Positions 14,804 through 23,517 of a DNA stretch of 35,819 nt are shown here, in pieces (within the stretch, counting starts at the first letter, position 1; each line of letters begins with the position of its first letter). Made by a program: the position numbers and the translations under genes. The notes beneath the pieces were generated by a model. It saw nothing but the letters and a program-made list of their open reading frames with translations. It made no database searches and was not told where the DNA came from. The stretch is from MED-G105 sp050331095. Its GTDB lineage: Bacteria; Pseudomonadota; Alphaproteobacteria; Caulobacterales; Parvularculaceae. The stretch is taken from the NCBI GenBank assembly GCA_050331095.1, contig JBHJHE010000068.1, positions 1 to 35,819 of the forward strand. Reading direction: 5' to 3'.

Positions 14804-15360
14804 GGTTCCGGATCCTCCGATCGCCGGTTCGGGGCGCGCAATGAGGCGTAGGACGTCGCCAGAGAGAAAACCGACGCGGCGCTGAGGCGCAAGGCCTCGA
14901 CCCGCAACTGGCGGGCGTCCTCTCGCCGCGCATCGACCCCGCGCGCGAGGCCGTTGAGGCGGGCCGCGTGGCCCTCCGCCGCACGGCCCATGAGCTCCGG
15001 TCCGAGTTCGAACGGCAATTCGTACTGGCACCCCATCAGGAGCGGACGGCCGTCGAGCGTCATGGTCGTCATCATAAAGAAATTGTCGAAAGCCGACCCG
15101 TCGGCGCGATGATTCTTCAGTATCACGCTAACCGGCTGCGATGCCGCGACGGCCTCTCGCACTTCTTCGACGCCCGTCTTGTCCGTATCCGGCCCTTGAA
15201 GAAACCGGCAATTGCGCCCGATGACGTCGATCGCAGCGTAGCCGGTAAGCTTTGAGAAGGCGGCGTTCGCGTAAACGAGCGGGCAATCGTCCGCAGACGG
15301 GTCTGCGATCGTTACGGCGATCGACGCTTTGTCAAAGCGCTTAAAAATCGGATCCGACAC
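14800..15360 (-). CDS. Short LOV-domain blue-light photoreceptor
   Basis: A 186-residue protein with one LOV (PAS) domain and no effector domain. The flavin-binding signature GRNCRFLQGPDTD includes the photoactive Cys51. Flavin-contacting residues Asn83 (NHRADG), Asn93 (FDNFF) and Gln112 (GCQY) are present, so light-driven cysteinyl-flavin adduct formation is expected. Residues about 118-175 form a helical extension, likely a dimerisation or signalling helix as in short LOV proteins of Pseudomonas and Rhodobacter. The start is GTG 15360, just past the polA stop; ATG 15498 would lie inside polA and add an arginine/serine-rich, non-LOV stretch. It is convergent with motB. Confidence 0.88.
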   Translation of the reverse strand: MSDPIFKRFDKASIAVTIADPSADDCPLVYANAAFSKLTGYAAIDVIGRNCRFLQGPDTDKTGVEEVREAVAASQPVSVILKNHRADGSAFDNFFMMTTMTLDGRPLLMGCQYELPFELGPELMGRAAEGHAARLNGLARGVDARREDARQLRVEALRLSAASVFSLATSYASLRAPNRRSEDPEP

Positions 15361-15376
15361 GCGCCGACCAGGGCCC

Positions 15377-18154
15377 CTAGTGGGCTTCGCTCCAGTTAGC
15401 GCCGGCGTTCGCCTCGACGACGAGCGGCGCGTCGAACTTGGCGGCGGGCGCCGGCGCGTCGCGCATCGTTTCGGCGACGACGGCGCAGGTCTCGTCAATC
15501 TCCGCCTCCGGCGCTTCGAGGATGAGCTCGTCGTGCACCTGGAGGAGGAGGCGCGCGGACAGCTTCTTTTTCTTCAGCGCCGGCGGCACACGGATCATCG
15601 CTCGGCGAATGACGTCCGCCGCCGCGCCCTGGATCGGCGCGTTGATCGCCTGGCGCTCTGCGTAACCGCGCATCGCCGGGTTCTTGTCCTTGATGCCTTC
15701 GACATAGGTCCGCCGACCGAAGATCGTCTCGACATAGCCGTTTGCGCGCGCGGAGGCGATCGTGTCGTCCATGTACCGACGGATGCCTGGGAACTTCTCG
15801 AAATAGCTGTCGATATAGTCTTTCGCCTGCGCCCGCGAAATGCCCAGCTGGTTCGCGAGGCCGAAGGCGGAGATGCCGTAGATGATGCCGAAATTGATCG
15901 CCTTGGCGCGCCGACGCACCATCGGATCCATGCACTCGATCGGCGTGTCGAACATTTCCGACGCCGTCATGGCGTGGATGTCGAGGCCGTCGGCGAAAGC
16001 GGCTTTCATCGAGCCGAGGTCGGCGATATGGGCGAGGAGCCGCAATTCTATCTGGCTGTAGTCCGCGGAGATGAGCCGCGAGCCGGGCTCTGCGACGAAC
16101 GCCTCTCTGATCTTACGCCCGTCGTCCGTGCGGATTGGAATGTTCTGCAAGTTCGGCTCGTTCGACGACAGGCGACCCGTCGTCGTCGCCGCGAGTGAGT
16201 AAGACGTGTGGATCCGGCCGGTTTCCCGGTTGATCGCCTCGGGCAACGCATCCGTATACGTGCTTTTAAGCTTTGACAGTCCTCGCCAGGCGAGGATCGC
16301 GCGCGGCAGGTCGTGGCCCTCGGCGGCCAGTTGTTCGAGCACGTCGGCCTTCGTCGACCAGGCGCCTTTCGCTGTCTTCTTGCCGCCGGGCAGGCCGAGC
16401 TTGCCGAAGAGGATCTCGGCGATTTGCTTCGGCGAGCCGACGTTGAACGCCTCGCCAGCGAGTTCGTGGGCTTCCGCCTCGTGGCCGGCGATGCGTTGGG
16501 CGAAGTCCGACGACAGCCGCGAGAGAACGTCCGTATCGACCTTGACGCCGTCGCGCTCCATCGCCGCGACGACGCCCGCAAGAGGGCGCTCCAGCGTTTC
16601 GTAGACGGTCGTTTTGCCCTCGGCCGCAAGGCGCGGCTTAAGCGCGGCGTGAAGGCGCAGCGTCACGTCGGCGTCCTCGGCGGCGTACTTCGCAGCCTCG
16701 GCGATGGGGATCCGGTCAAACGTTTTCTGCTTCTTGCCCGTACCGGCGATATCGGAGAACTTGATCGTGTCGTGATCAAGCCAGCGCTTGGCGAGCTCGT
16801 CCATGCCATGGCCGCCGCGCCCGCAGTCGAGCGCATAGGAGATCAGCATGGTGTCGTCGATCGGCGAGACGTTGACGCCGTAGCGCGCCATGACGTTGAG
16901 GTCGTATTTGATGTTCTGGCCGATCTTCAGAACCGACGGGTCCTCCAGCATCGGCTTCAGGATCTTCAGCGCCGCGCCCATCGGCAGTTGCCGCGCGGCG
17001 TCGGCGCCCGCCTCGTCGAGCTGCAGCCCGTCGCCGCCATGGGCGAGCGGCACATAGGCCGCATCGCCCGGCGCGACGCTCAACGAGACGCCCACGAGCC
17101 CGGCGCGCATGGCGCTGAGGCTGTCCGTCTCCGTATCGAACGCGACGACGCCCCGCTCATAGGCCCGCGCGACATAGGCCTTCAACGCCTCCTCGTCGAA
17201 AATCGTCTGATAGGAGACGATCTCGGGTTTCGCCGCCGACGCGGCGGCCGCGACGGGCGCGGGGCCGAGCGCCGCTTCGACGCGCTTGGCGATCGTCGTG
17301 AACTCCATCGCCTTGAAGAAGGCGAGCAGGGGCGCGGGGTCGATCTCCTTGAGCGTCAGGTCGTCGATCGGCTCGGGTAGATCAAGGTCGTCCTTCAGCG
17401 TCACGAGCTCTTTGGAGAGGCGCGCGGCGTCGGCGTGCTCGATCAGGTTCTCGCGCCGCTTCTTCTGCTTGATGCCGTCCGCCGCCTGAAGAAGCGCTTC
17501 AAGGTCGCCGTACTCCTCAATGAGCTGGGCGGCGGTCTTGACGCCGATCCCGGGCACGCCCGGAACGTTGTCGACGCTGTCGCCGGCGAGCGCCTGAATG
17601 TCGATGACCTTCTCAGGCGGCGCGCCGAACTTCTCCACGACCTCGTCGATCCCGATGCGCCTATTCTTCATCGTGTCGAACATCGTGACGCGCTCGGAGA
17701 CAAGCTGCATCATGTCCTTGTCCGACGAAACGATGACGCACGTACCGCCGTCGCGCTCGATCGCGCGGGCGTAGGAGGCGATAATGTCGTCCGCCTCGTA
17801 ACCTTCCATTTCGAGGCAGGGAACGCCGAAGGCGCGCGTCGCGTCGCGGACGAGCGGAAACTGCGGGGCCAGGTCTTCGGGCGGCTCGTCGCGATTGGCT
17901 TTGTACTCGGCGTAAAGATCGTTACGGAACGTGTGGGAGGAGTGGTCGAAAACGACCGCGAAATGCGTCGGGTCGTGATCGTCGCCCATGTCGGTCATGA
18001 GCTTGAAGAGCATGTTGCAGAAGCCGGAGACGGCGCCGACCGGCGCGCCGTCCGACTTGCGCGTCAGGGGCGGCAGGGCGTGGTAGGCGCGAAAGATGTA
18101 GGCGGAGCCGTCGACGAGATAGAGCCGCCGCGCCTCGTCCGCTTGTTGTCCCAT
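15377..18154 (-). CDS. polA: DNA polymerase I
   Basis: Repair and Okazaki-fragment polymerase of 925 residues with all three domains. Residues 1-about 300 are the 5'-3' exonuclease (YLVDGSAYIFRAYHA, YEADDIIAS, SSDKDMMQLV). The 3'-5' proofreading domain is intact, with FDTETDSL (DxE), IGQNIKYDLNVM and YAAEDADVTLRL. The polymerase domain shows SADYSQIELRLLAHI, RRRAKAINFGIIYG and VHDELILE. The start MGQQADEARRLYLVDG gives the normal spacing to the first motif. The LOV gene begins 17 bases after its stop. It lies 84 bases downstream of the tolC-like gene and might be partly co-transcribed with it. Confidence 0.97.
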   Translation of the reverse strand: MGQQADEARRLYLVDGSAYIFRAYHALPPLTRKSDGAPVGAVSGFCNMLFKLMTDMGDDHDPTHFAVVFDHSSHTFRNDLYAEYKANRDEPPEDLAPQFPLVRDATRAFGVPCLEMEGYEADDIIASYARAIERDGGTCVIVSSDKDMMQLVSERVTMFDTMKNRRIGIDEVVEKFGAPPEKVIDIQALAGDSVDNVPGVPGIGVKTAAQLIEEYGDLEALLQAADGIKQKKRRENLIEHADAARLSKELVTLKDDLDLPEPIDDLTLKEIDPAPLLAFFKAMEFTTIAKRVEAALGPAPVAAAASAAKPEIVSYQTIFDEEALKAYVARAYERGVVAFDTETDSLSAMRAGLVGVSLSVAPGDAAYVPLAHGGDGLQLDEAGADAARQLPMGAALKILKPMLEDPSVLKIGQNIKYDLNVMARYGVNVSPIDDTMLISYALDCGRGGHGMDELAKRWLDHDTIKFSDIAGTGKKQKTFDRIPIAEAAKYAAEDADVTLRLHAALKPRLAAEGKTTVYETLERPLAGVVAAMERDGVKVDTDVLSRLSSDFAQRIAGHEAEAHELAGEAFNVGSPKQIAEILFGKLGLPGGKKTAKGAWSTKADVLEQLAAEGHDLPRAILAWRGLSKLKSTYTDALPEAINRETGRIHTSYSLAATTTGRLSSNEPNLQNIPIRTDDGRKIREAFVAEPGSRLISADYSQIELRLLAHIADLGSMKAAFADGLDIHAMTASEMFDTPIECMDPMVRRRAKAINFGIIYGISAFGLANQLGISRAQAKDYIDSYFEKFPGIRRYMDDTIASARANGYVETIFGRRTYVEGIKDKNPAMRGYAERQAINAPIQGAAADVIRRAMIRVPPALKKKKLSARLLLQVHDELILEAPEAEIDETCAVVAETMRDAPAPAAKFDAPLVVEANAGANWSEAH

Positions 18155-18238
18155 GCCTGCGGCCCCACTGTCGCGACCTTTGGCGTCGCCCGTCGACGAG
18201 CCGGCTTTATGGGACGCGGCCCCCCTCCCCGCAAGAGG

Positions 18239-19705
18239 CTAGAGCCCCGCTTCTTCGAGGCCAAGGCGGCCGAGGTCCACCGTCGCGGCGGCGTAGGCGG
18301 CTTCGGCGAGGCGGGTCTCGAGGTCCGCCAGGAGGTACCGGATGCGCGCGTCCGCAGTCGTCTCCTCACGGACGTTGACGAGGAAGAAATCGCTTGCGCC
18401 GCTAGCGAAGCGCCGGCGCTCCGCGCCTTCCATGATCTCGGTCTGTTCGACTTCGTTTTCGGCGATGACGGCGAGCTGGCGCGACACGTTCAGGCCGATG
18501 ACGATGTTGCGCAACTCGATCTCGATCTCGTCTGCGGTTTGCCGGCGACGGGCGGCGAGCGCCTCGCGTTCGGCTTCGGCCGCGGCGAGCTTGCCCCGCG
18601 CGGCGCGACGCTGCAGCGGCTGCGAGAAGCGCAAGGCCACGATCGTGTCGGTGGAGTCGCGCGAGATGCCGCCCTCGGCGACGTTTCCGACGTCGTGGGA
18701 GACCTCGGCGCTGAAGTCGAGCTGCGGGTTCAACTCATTGGCCGCAAGGTCGATGCGGCCTTCGGCCCGCGCAAGCGCGGTGCGCAGGAGGCTGAGCTCC
18801 GGTCGGCGGCGCAGGGCTTCGCCCAGGGCCCGCTCGTCGCCGTCGACGGGCGTTGCGCCGGCCGCGTCGTCAGCCAGCGGACGGACCGCGCCCGCGGGCG
18901 GCAACAGCGTCGAAGCGGGCGTCACCGGCGCGCCGCGCTCGTCTCGATAGTAGAGAGAGAGATCGTTGGTGGCGGTGAGAAATTCGCGCCGCGCCTCCAT
19001 CACGAGCCGCTCGCGCCGTAGGATGTTCTGCTTGTTCTCGGTGACGGTGATCGCGGCGCGCGCCCCGCGGCGCACCTGTTCTTCGAGCCCCGCCTCGCGG
19101 CGGTTGGCGATCTTCAGCAATTCTTCGTAGACGGCGAGTTGCCGGCCTGACGCGACCCACCGCCAATAGGCGCCGATCGCGCGGTGCTGCACCCCGACGC
19201 GCGTCAGCAAAAGGCCGAGGTCCGCTTCGGAGAGCGCTAGCGCGGCGTCGCGGGTCGCGAACCGACGATCGTCGAACTGACGATTGCGCAGGAGCGAAAA
19301 GATCGCGCCGACTTTGAATTCGCCGCCGGTGTTGGTGAACTCGATGTCTTCGTAGATCGGAAACGTGCCCTCCGACAGGCGATAGCCGCCGAAGACGCTG
19401 GCCCCGAGGGGACGCAGGTTCCGTTTCGCTTCGACGTTCACGAACCGGCCGGTCCAGAAGCCCGTGGCGCGGTCGCGCGCCGTGCCGGAAAAGACGATGT
19501 CGAAGGCGCCCTGCGCGGCGAGGGCGTCCGCCTCCGCGCCGCGCACCTTGGCGAGGCTTTCGACGATGCGCGGGAAATGGGCGGCCGAGGCGGCGAGCAC
19601 CTCGTCGGCGGACAGATGGTCGGCGGCGCGCGCGGGCCCGCCGGCGGCGCGCGCGACCAAAAGGGCGAAGACGGCGAAGATGACGGTAAAGCGTGCGGTC
19701 GGCAT
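18239..19705 (-). CDS. TolC-family outer-membrane channel protein
   Basis: A 488-residue outer-membrane efflux protein. It has a signal peptide (about 1-27, ending ARAADHLS) and two internally similar halves, each with long coiled-coil helices of the OEP type; for example AIGAYWRWVASGRQLAVYEE in the first and REALAARRR...IEIELRN in the second. The barrel strands of the first half read FDIVFSGTARDR and RNLRPLGASVFGGYRL. Such proteins trimerise into a tunnel from periplasm to outside. ATG 19705 begins with MPTARFTVIFAVF and lies five bases past the HlyD stop, so it is the last gene of the ABC-HlyD-TolC set. Confidence 0.87.
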   Translation of the reverse strand: MPTARFTVIFAVFALLVARAAGGPARAADHLSADEVLAASAAHFPRIVESLAKVRGAEADALAAQGAFDIVFSGTARDRATGFWTGRFVNVEAKRNLRPLGASVFGGYRLSEGTFPIYEDIEFTNTGGEFKVGAIFSLLRNRQFDDRRFATRDAALALSEADLGLLLTRVGVQHRAIGAYWRWVASGRQLAVYEELLKIANRREAGLEEQVRRGARAAITVTENKQNILRRERLVMEARREFLTATNDLSLYYRDERGAPVTPASTLLPPAGAVRPLADDAAGATPVDGDERALGEALRRRPELSLLRTALARAEGRIDLAANELNPQLDFSAEVSHDVGNVAEGGISRDSTDTIVALRFSQPLQRRAARGKLAAAEAEREALAARRRQTADEIEIELRNIVIGLNVSRQLAVIAENEVEQTEIMEGAERRRFASGASDFFLVNVREETTADARIRYLLADLETRLAEAAYAAATVDLGRLGLEEAGL

Positions 19706-19710
19706 GCGGC

Positions 19711-20769
19711 TTACGCGCCGCCCGCGCCTGAGCCGGCCGATCCCGGCGCCGTCGCCGCGCCGCCGCGCGGAAAGTTCGGCGGGAAGTTGTTCAGTTGACG
19801 CCACAATTCGTAACCGACGGAAACCTGTTCAAGAAGGATCCAGCCCCGCGCCGTCGCGCCGAACCGCACGAAACGCTCGCTAGGCCAAGGATGGGGATCG
19901 GATTCGTCCTCCGTCACAAGGACGCGGAAGCGGCCCGTCGCGTCCGCCGAGGCGTCGATCGCCGCGACGACGCCGCCGCACGTGCCAATGGCCACGGACG
20001 GCCAGCCGCTGAACTGAACCGCCGGCCAGCCCTCAAACTGGATGCGGACCTTCGCGCCCTCGTTGACGAGGGCGACGTCGCGCCCGTCGATGAAGATCTC
20101 AACGGCGCGTTCGACGTCGTCAGGGACGAACGTGGCGACCACCTGGCCGGCGTTGATGTACGTCGCGGCGTCCCCGGCGTTGAGGCGCAGGATGACGCCG
20201 TCGCGCGGGGCTTTGACGATCTGTACGGACTGGCGGGAGAGGTTGACGTCGATGCGGTTGAGCTCAGCGGCGGCCTCGGCGACGGTACCCCGCAGGCCTT
20301 CGACGCGGATCTGCGCTTGTTCGAAATCGCGCCGCGCCGCGAGACCGGCGTCGAAGAGTTCCTTCATCCGGGTCAGGTCGAGTTCAGCGGTGCGCACGGA
20401 CGTCTCTGCGGCGTCGAGCTTGGCTTTGACCTGGGCGCGCTCCGCCTGCAGACGGTCGAGGAGCTGAGGGTCGTTGTCGACGATTTTGACGATCGGGTCG
20501 CCGGCTTTCACCGTAACCCCGTCGCGTACGTACCATTGCTCGATGCGGCCAGGCACGAGGGCGTTGATGTCCTGGAGGCGGTCCTGGGGATCGAGCGCCG
20601 TCACCGCGCCGGCGCCCGCCGTCGTCTGGACCCACGGCGCCAGAACGAGGAAAGCGATGGGCACGAAAACGCCGACGCCAAGCAGGGAGGCGACCGCGCG
20701 CATGAGGCGCGGCGGGCTGATCTCGTCGAGCGTCTTGAAGTGCTGAATGTGCTCGGCGCGGAACGGCAT
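19711..20769 (-). CDS. HlyD/RND-type periplasmic adaptor protein
   Basis: A 352-residue membrane-fusion protein linking an inner-membrane partner to the TolC-type channel. One N-terminal membrane helix sits at about 27-44. The split lipoyl half-motifs are IEQWYVRDGVTVKAGDPIVKI and VKAPRDGVILRLNAGD, separated by a short coiled-coil hairpin (about 104-168, LLDRLQAERAQVKAKLDAAE). A beta-barrel domain (GAKVRIQFEGWP) follows, and the tail is rich in glycine, alanine and proline. The short hairpin is more like small-molecule exporters than long RTX-type HlyD. It begins 14 bases after the ABC-like gene's stop. Confidence 0.87.
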   Translation of the reverse strand: MPFRAEHIQHFKTLDEISPPRLMRAVASLLGVGVFVPIAFLVLAPWVQTTAGAGAVTALDPQDRLQDINALVPGRIEQWYVRDGVTVKAGDPIVKIVDNDPQLLDRLQAERAQVKAKLDAAETSVRTAELDLTRMKELFDAGLAARRDFEQAQIRVEGLRGTVAEAAAELNRIDVNLSRQSVQIVKAPRDGVILRLNAGDAATYINAGQVVATFVPDDVERAVEIFIDGRDVALVNEGAKVRIQFEGWPAVQFSGWPSVAIGTCGGVVAAIDASADATGRFRVLVTEDESDPHPWPSERFVRFGATARGWILLEQVSVGYELWRQLNNFPPNFPRGGAATAPGSAGSGAGGA

Positions 20770-20783
20770 CGCGCTACTCCTCG

Positions 20784-22592
20784 TTACTCCTTGCCGATCA
20801 GCGCCACCGGCGCGCGCGCGGCGAGCGACGGCGCGCCGCCTGAGACGCCGTCCATGCGCGGCGCGTCCTGACGGGCGCGGGCGCGGAACGCCTCGAACGT
20901 CGGCAGATACTCCTGGCGGTCATAATCGAGATAGAGGTAAGCGTCGGCGCCGATGTCCGCCCGACGATTGGTGAAGTAGACGACCGTCAGCCTTTCGTCG
21001 CGCATCATGTGGACGAGCGCCCGGCGCAGGCATTCCTCCGCCATCAGATCGAAAAGCTGGCTGAGGATCAGAACCCTTGGTCGCGCGAGCATCGCCGCTG
21101 CGAGCTTCAGCTGCATGAGTTCGGTCGTCGATAAGGGCCACCCGGTGGCGGCGACGCGCGTGTCGAGCCCTTCTTCGAGGCTGGCGATGACGCTTTCGAG
21201 CCCGACGACGCGCAGCGCCTCGAGCGTGCTCGCCGGGTTCTGGTCCTCCGCGCTAAGGCGCAGATACTCGCGGATCGTCATGTCGATCGTGCTCGGACGG
21301 TCGAGCACGATGATCTCCTGGCGCAGGGCGTGGGCGTCGGCGTCGAGCACGTCGAGCCCGCCGAAGGCGACGAAGCCGCCCCGGGGCTCGAAATGGCGCT
21401 TCAGCATGTTGGTGACGAGGCGCTGGACGCCGTGGTTCGAGGCGGCGGCCATCACCTTCGCGCCGGGGCGCACGGCGAAGTTCAACGTCGCCTCGCGGCC
21501 GCGGGCGTCGCCCCGGGCCCCGACGAAGGCGAGGCCGCTGTCGGCGCATTCGAGGTCGTTCCGCCCCGCCGGCTCTTCCTGCGGAACGTCGTAGAAATGC
21601 ATCAGCTCCTCGATCGAGGCGCACATGTCGTAGAAATACGTCAGGTAGGCGCCGAGCTGCGAGACGCCGAAAAACGCCGCCGACAGAACGAGTTCGGCGG
21701 CGACGAGCTGGCCGATCGACAACTGACCTTCGATCACGAGCCACCCGCCAAGACCAAGCAGCGTCGCGCTCGCGGCGGCGTAGATGAATAGGAAGCTCAG
21801 GGTCTGCGAGAAGAAGTTCCGAAAGTGACGCTTGTGCTGATCCACATAGGCGCGTGTCACCTCATCGGTGCCGGTGAGCGCCGAGGCGATGTGTCGTTGC
21901 GATTTGTAAAAGCCGTTCGACGAGCCGATGCCCTCGAGCCATCCGGCCGAAGCGTGCTTGCGGTGGGAGAGCTCGATGGCCGAGAGGACGGACGCGCGGC
22001 CCCAGATCGCCCAAACGCCCCAGATCATGAGCGCGACGACGCTGTTGAAGACGAAAAACAGCGGGTGGTAGAGCGACACGAGAATGAACCCGACGCCCGC
22101 CTGGAGGATCAGCGTAAACCCGCCGATCATCAGGATGGGCATGTTCTTCTGCACCGTGATGATGTCGAAATAACGGTTGAAGAGATCGCTGCGCCGCTGG
22201 TCCGCGAAAAACGGATTCTGCGCGTAGATCGATCGCACGGCGATCTCGGAGACGAACCGCGCGTAAAATCGCCGGCCGAAAATCTCCATGAGATGGAGGC
22301 GCAGGGCGTTCAGAAGGCCCGACATCGCCAGAAGGACGAAGAGCGCGCCGGAGAGCACGACGAGCGGCGTCGCAAGTCCGGTGTTGGCGACGGTGTTGAT
22401 CAACATCTGCACGGAGATCGGCGTCGCGAGCGAGAGGAGGCTGATGCCGACGCCGTAGATCGCCGCCAGAATGTAGAAGTCGCGTTCGGGCGCCAACGCC
22501 TTGGCGACGAAGGAAAGCGCCTTCTGCAACGTCATGGGGCCGCTGGTGGGCGACGTCGGCGCGTCGTGCGTCGGCGTTCCTGCATCGGCCAT
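20784..22592 (-). CDS. ABC-exporter-like membrane protein with a non-functional nucleotide-binding domain
   Basis: A 602-residue protein laid out as a type-I-secretion-like ABC half-transporter. Residues about 35-330 hold a six-helix ABC membrane domain (ISLLSLATPISVQMLINTV, FGRRFYARFVSEI and later helices). Residues about 345-565 align along their whole length with an ABC ATPase, yet every catalytic motif is changed. Walker A (382-391) reads AAASNHGVQR with no GKS/T; the Q-loop area (428-433) is IVLDRP; the signature (487-491) is LSTTE instead of LSGGQ; Walker B (507-514) is VLILSQLF, losing both acidic residues; the H-loop (539-543) is YFTNR, with Asn for His. The frame is unbroken, so this is not a frameshift. 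It probably cannot hydrolyse ATP. No C39 peptidase domain is present. First gene of the cluster with HlyD and TolC. Confidence 0.85.
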   Translation of the reverse strand: MADAGTPTHDAPTSPTSGPMTLQKALSFVAKALAPERDFYILAAIYGVGISLLSLATPISVQMLINTVANTGLATPLVVLSGALFVLLAMSGLLNALRLHLMEIFGRRFYARFVSEIAVRSIYAQNPFFADQRRSDLFNRYFDIITVQKNMPILMIGGFTLILQAGVGFILVSLYHPLFFVFNSVVALMIWGVWAIWGRASVLSAIELSHRKHASAGWLEGIGSSNGFYKSQRHIASALTGTDEVTRAYVDQHKRHFRNFFSQTLSFLFIYAAASATLLGLGGWLVIEGQLSIGQLVAAELVLSAAFFGVSQLGAYLTYFYDMCASIEELMHFYDVPQEEPAGRNDLECADSGLAFVGARGDARGREATLNFAVRPGAKVMAAASNHGVQRLVTNMLKRHFEPRGGFVAFGGLDVLDADAHALRQEIIVLDRPSTIDMTIREYLRLSAEDQNPASTLEALRVVGLESVIASLEEGLDTRVAATGWPLSTTELMQLKLAAAMLARPRVLILSQLFDLMAEECLRRALVHMMRDERLTVVYFTNRRADIGADAYLYLDYDRQEYLPTFEAFRARARQDAPRMDGVSGGAPSLAARAPVALIGKE

Positions 22593-22621
22593 GGCGGTGA
22601 TCGTTCTCCTTCTTCGCGCTC

Positions 22622-22651
22622 ATTACATGGCGCATTGCCGCGCCGCGGCAA
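22622..22651 (-). promoter_or_regulatory. Candidate promoter and operator of the ABC-HlyD-TolC operon
   Basis: On the minus strand TTGCCG (22651-22646) and TGTAAT (22627-22622) are 18 bases apart, each near consensus. A perfect inverted repeat TTGCCGC-GCC-GCGGCAA (22635-22651) covers the -35 and most of the spacer and could bind a regulator. The AAGGAG site before the ATG at 22592 is about 13 bases away, rather distant. Confidence 0.4.
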
Positions 22652-22695
22652 GACGCGCGGCCTTCAAAATCGTCGTTGATTACGCTTTTTCGGCT

Positions 22696-23517
22696 TTAGC
22701 CGGATTTGATTAACGCTTCGTCGGACGCCGATGGCGCGCGCGGGCCGTCGATGGCGACGGCGAGCGAGCCGTCGGGCGCAGGCGCCACGCGGGCCTCGAC
22801 CCCAAAAACGCGCGCGAGCCGCGCGGCGGTCATCGTCTCGGCCGGCGCGCCGTCGGCCACGATCCCGCCGCCGCGCATCCACACGAGCCGATCGGCGTAG
22901 CGGGCCGCAAGCGTCAGGTCGTGAACGACGCAGAACGCGGCGCGCGGGCCCCGGCTCGCGGCGCGCAGGCGGGCCATCGTCTCGTGCTGCGCGCGCGGAT
23001 CGAGGTTCGCCGTCGGTTCGTCGGCGACGAGCAGCGGCGCCTCCGCCGCCAGCGCCCTCGCGAGATGGACGCGCGCCAGTTCGCCGCCGGAAAGCGCGTC
23101 CGACGGCCGGTCTTCAAAGCCGCCAAGCCCGCACGCCGAGATCGCGCGCGCAACGGCCGCGGCGTCCGCCGGGCCTAGCGCGTCTAGCCGCGCGCCGTGG
23201 GCGAACCGCCCCAGAGCGACGACGTCGCGCACGGGCGCCGGCCATGCGAGCGGGCGCGCCTGCGGCAGATAGGCGGCGGCGCGGGCGACGTCGGCGGCGC
23301 TCAACTCGGCGACGTCCCGTCCATCAAGGCGCGCCGCGCCGCCCGCCGCCGGGACGAGGCCAAGAGCGGCGCGCAGGAGCGTCGTCTTGCCGGCGCCGTT
23401 GGGGCCGATGAGCGCGACGAGTTCGCCGGGCCGAACGGCAAGCGACGCGCAGCGGACGACGCGCGCGCCGGCGATGGCGACGTGGAGGTCCCTCGTCTCC
23501 AGAAGCGGTTCAGTCAT
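22696..23517 (-). CDS. btuD: Cobalamin/ferric-siderophore-type ABC importer ATPase
   Basis: The ATP-hydrolysing subunit of the vitamin B12 importer, 273 residues and cytoplasmic. All ABC motifs are intact: GPNGAGKTTLLRA (Walker A), LPQARPL (Q-loop), LSGGELARVHLARAL (signature), LLVADEPTANLD (Walker B and D-loop) and VVHDL (H-loop). This contrasts with the disabled ABC domain of the neighbouring operon. Its start overlaps the btuC stop by 8 bases. Substrate assignment rests on the cobalamin riboswitch and receptor at the head of the operon; the protein alone would also suit haem or siderophore uptake. Confidence 0.9.
   Translation of the reverse strand: MTEPLLETRDLHVAIAGARVVRCASLAVRPGELVALIGPNGAGKTTLLRAALGLVPAAGGAARLDGRDVAELSAADVARAAAYLPQARPLAWPAPVRDVVALGRFAHGARLDALGPADAAAVARAISACGLGGFEDRPSDALSGGELARVHLARALAAEAPLLVADEPTANLDPRAQHETMARLRAASRGPRAAFCVVHDLTLAARYADRLVWMRGGGIVADGAPAETMTAARLARVFGVEARVAPAPDGSLAVAIDGPRAPSASDEALIKSG

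Noticed and set aside
16313..17380. 355-codon plus-strand frame antisense to polA
   Set aside because: Same explanation: polA on the other strand has intact catalytic motifs, and this frame is arginine/aspartate-rich without homology.
17435..19021. Long 528-codon open frame on the plus strand across polA and the tolC-like gene
   Set aside because: It runs antisense to two clearly recognised genes, contains no recognisable domain and reflects the lack of stop codons on the reverse strand of GC-rich genes.
20784..22592. Degenerate ABC gene as a frameshifted pseudogene or sequencing error
   Set aside because: The frame is continuous, the alignment with ABC domains is collinear through all five motif positions, and the substitutions are distributed rather than following one indel.
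22691..22702. CGGCT-TT-AGCCG hairpin at the btuD stop as its terminator
   Set aside because: On the btuD strand the stem is followed by an A-run rather than T-run and it overlaps the coding end; too short to call.
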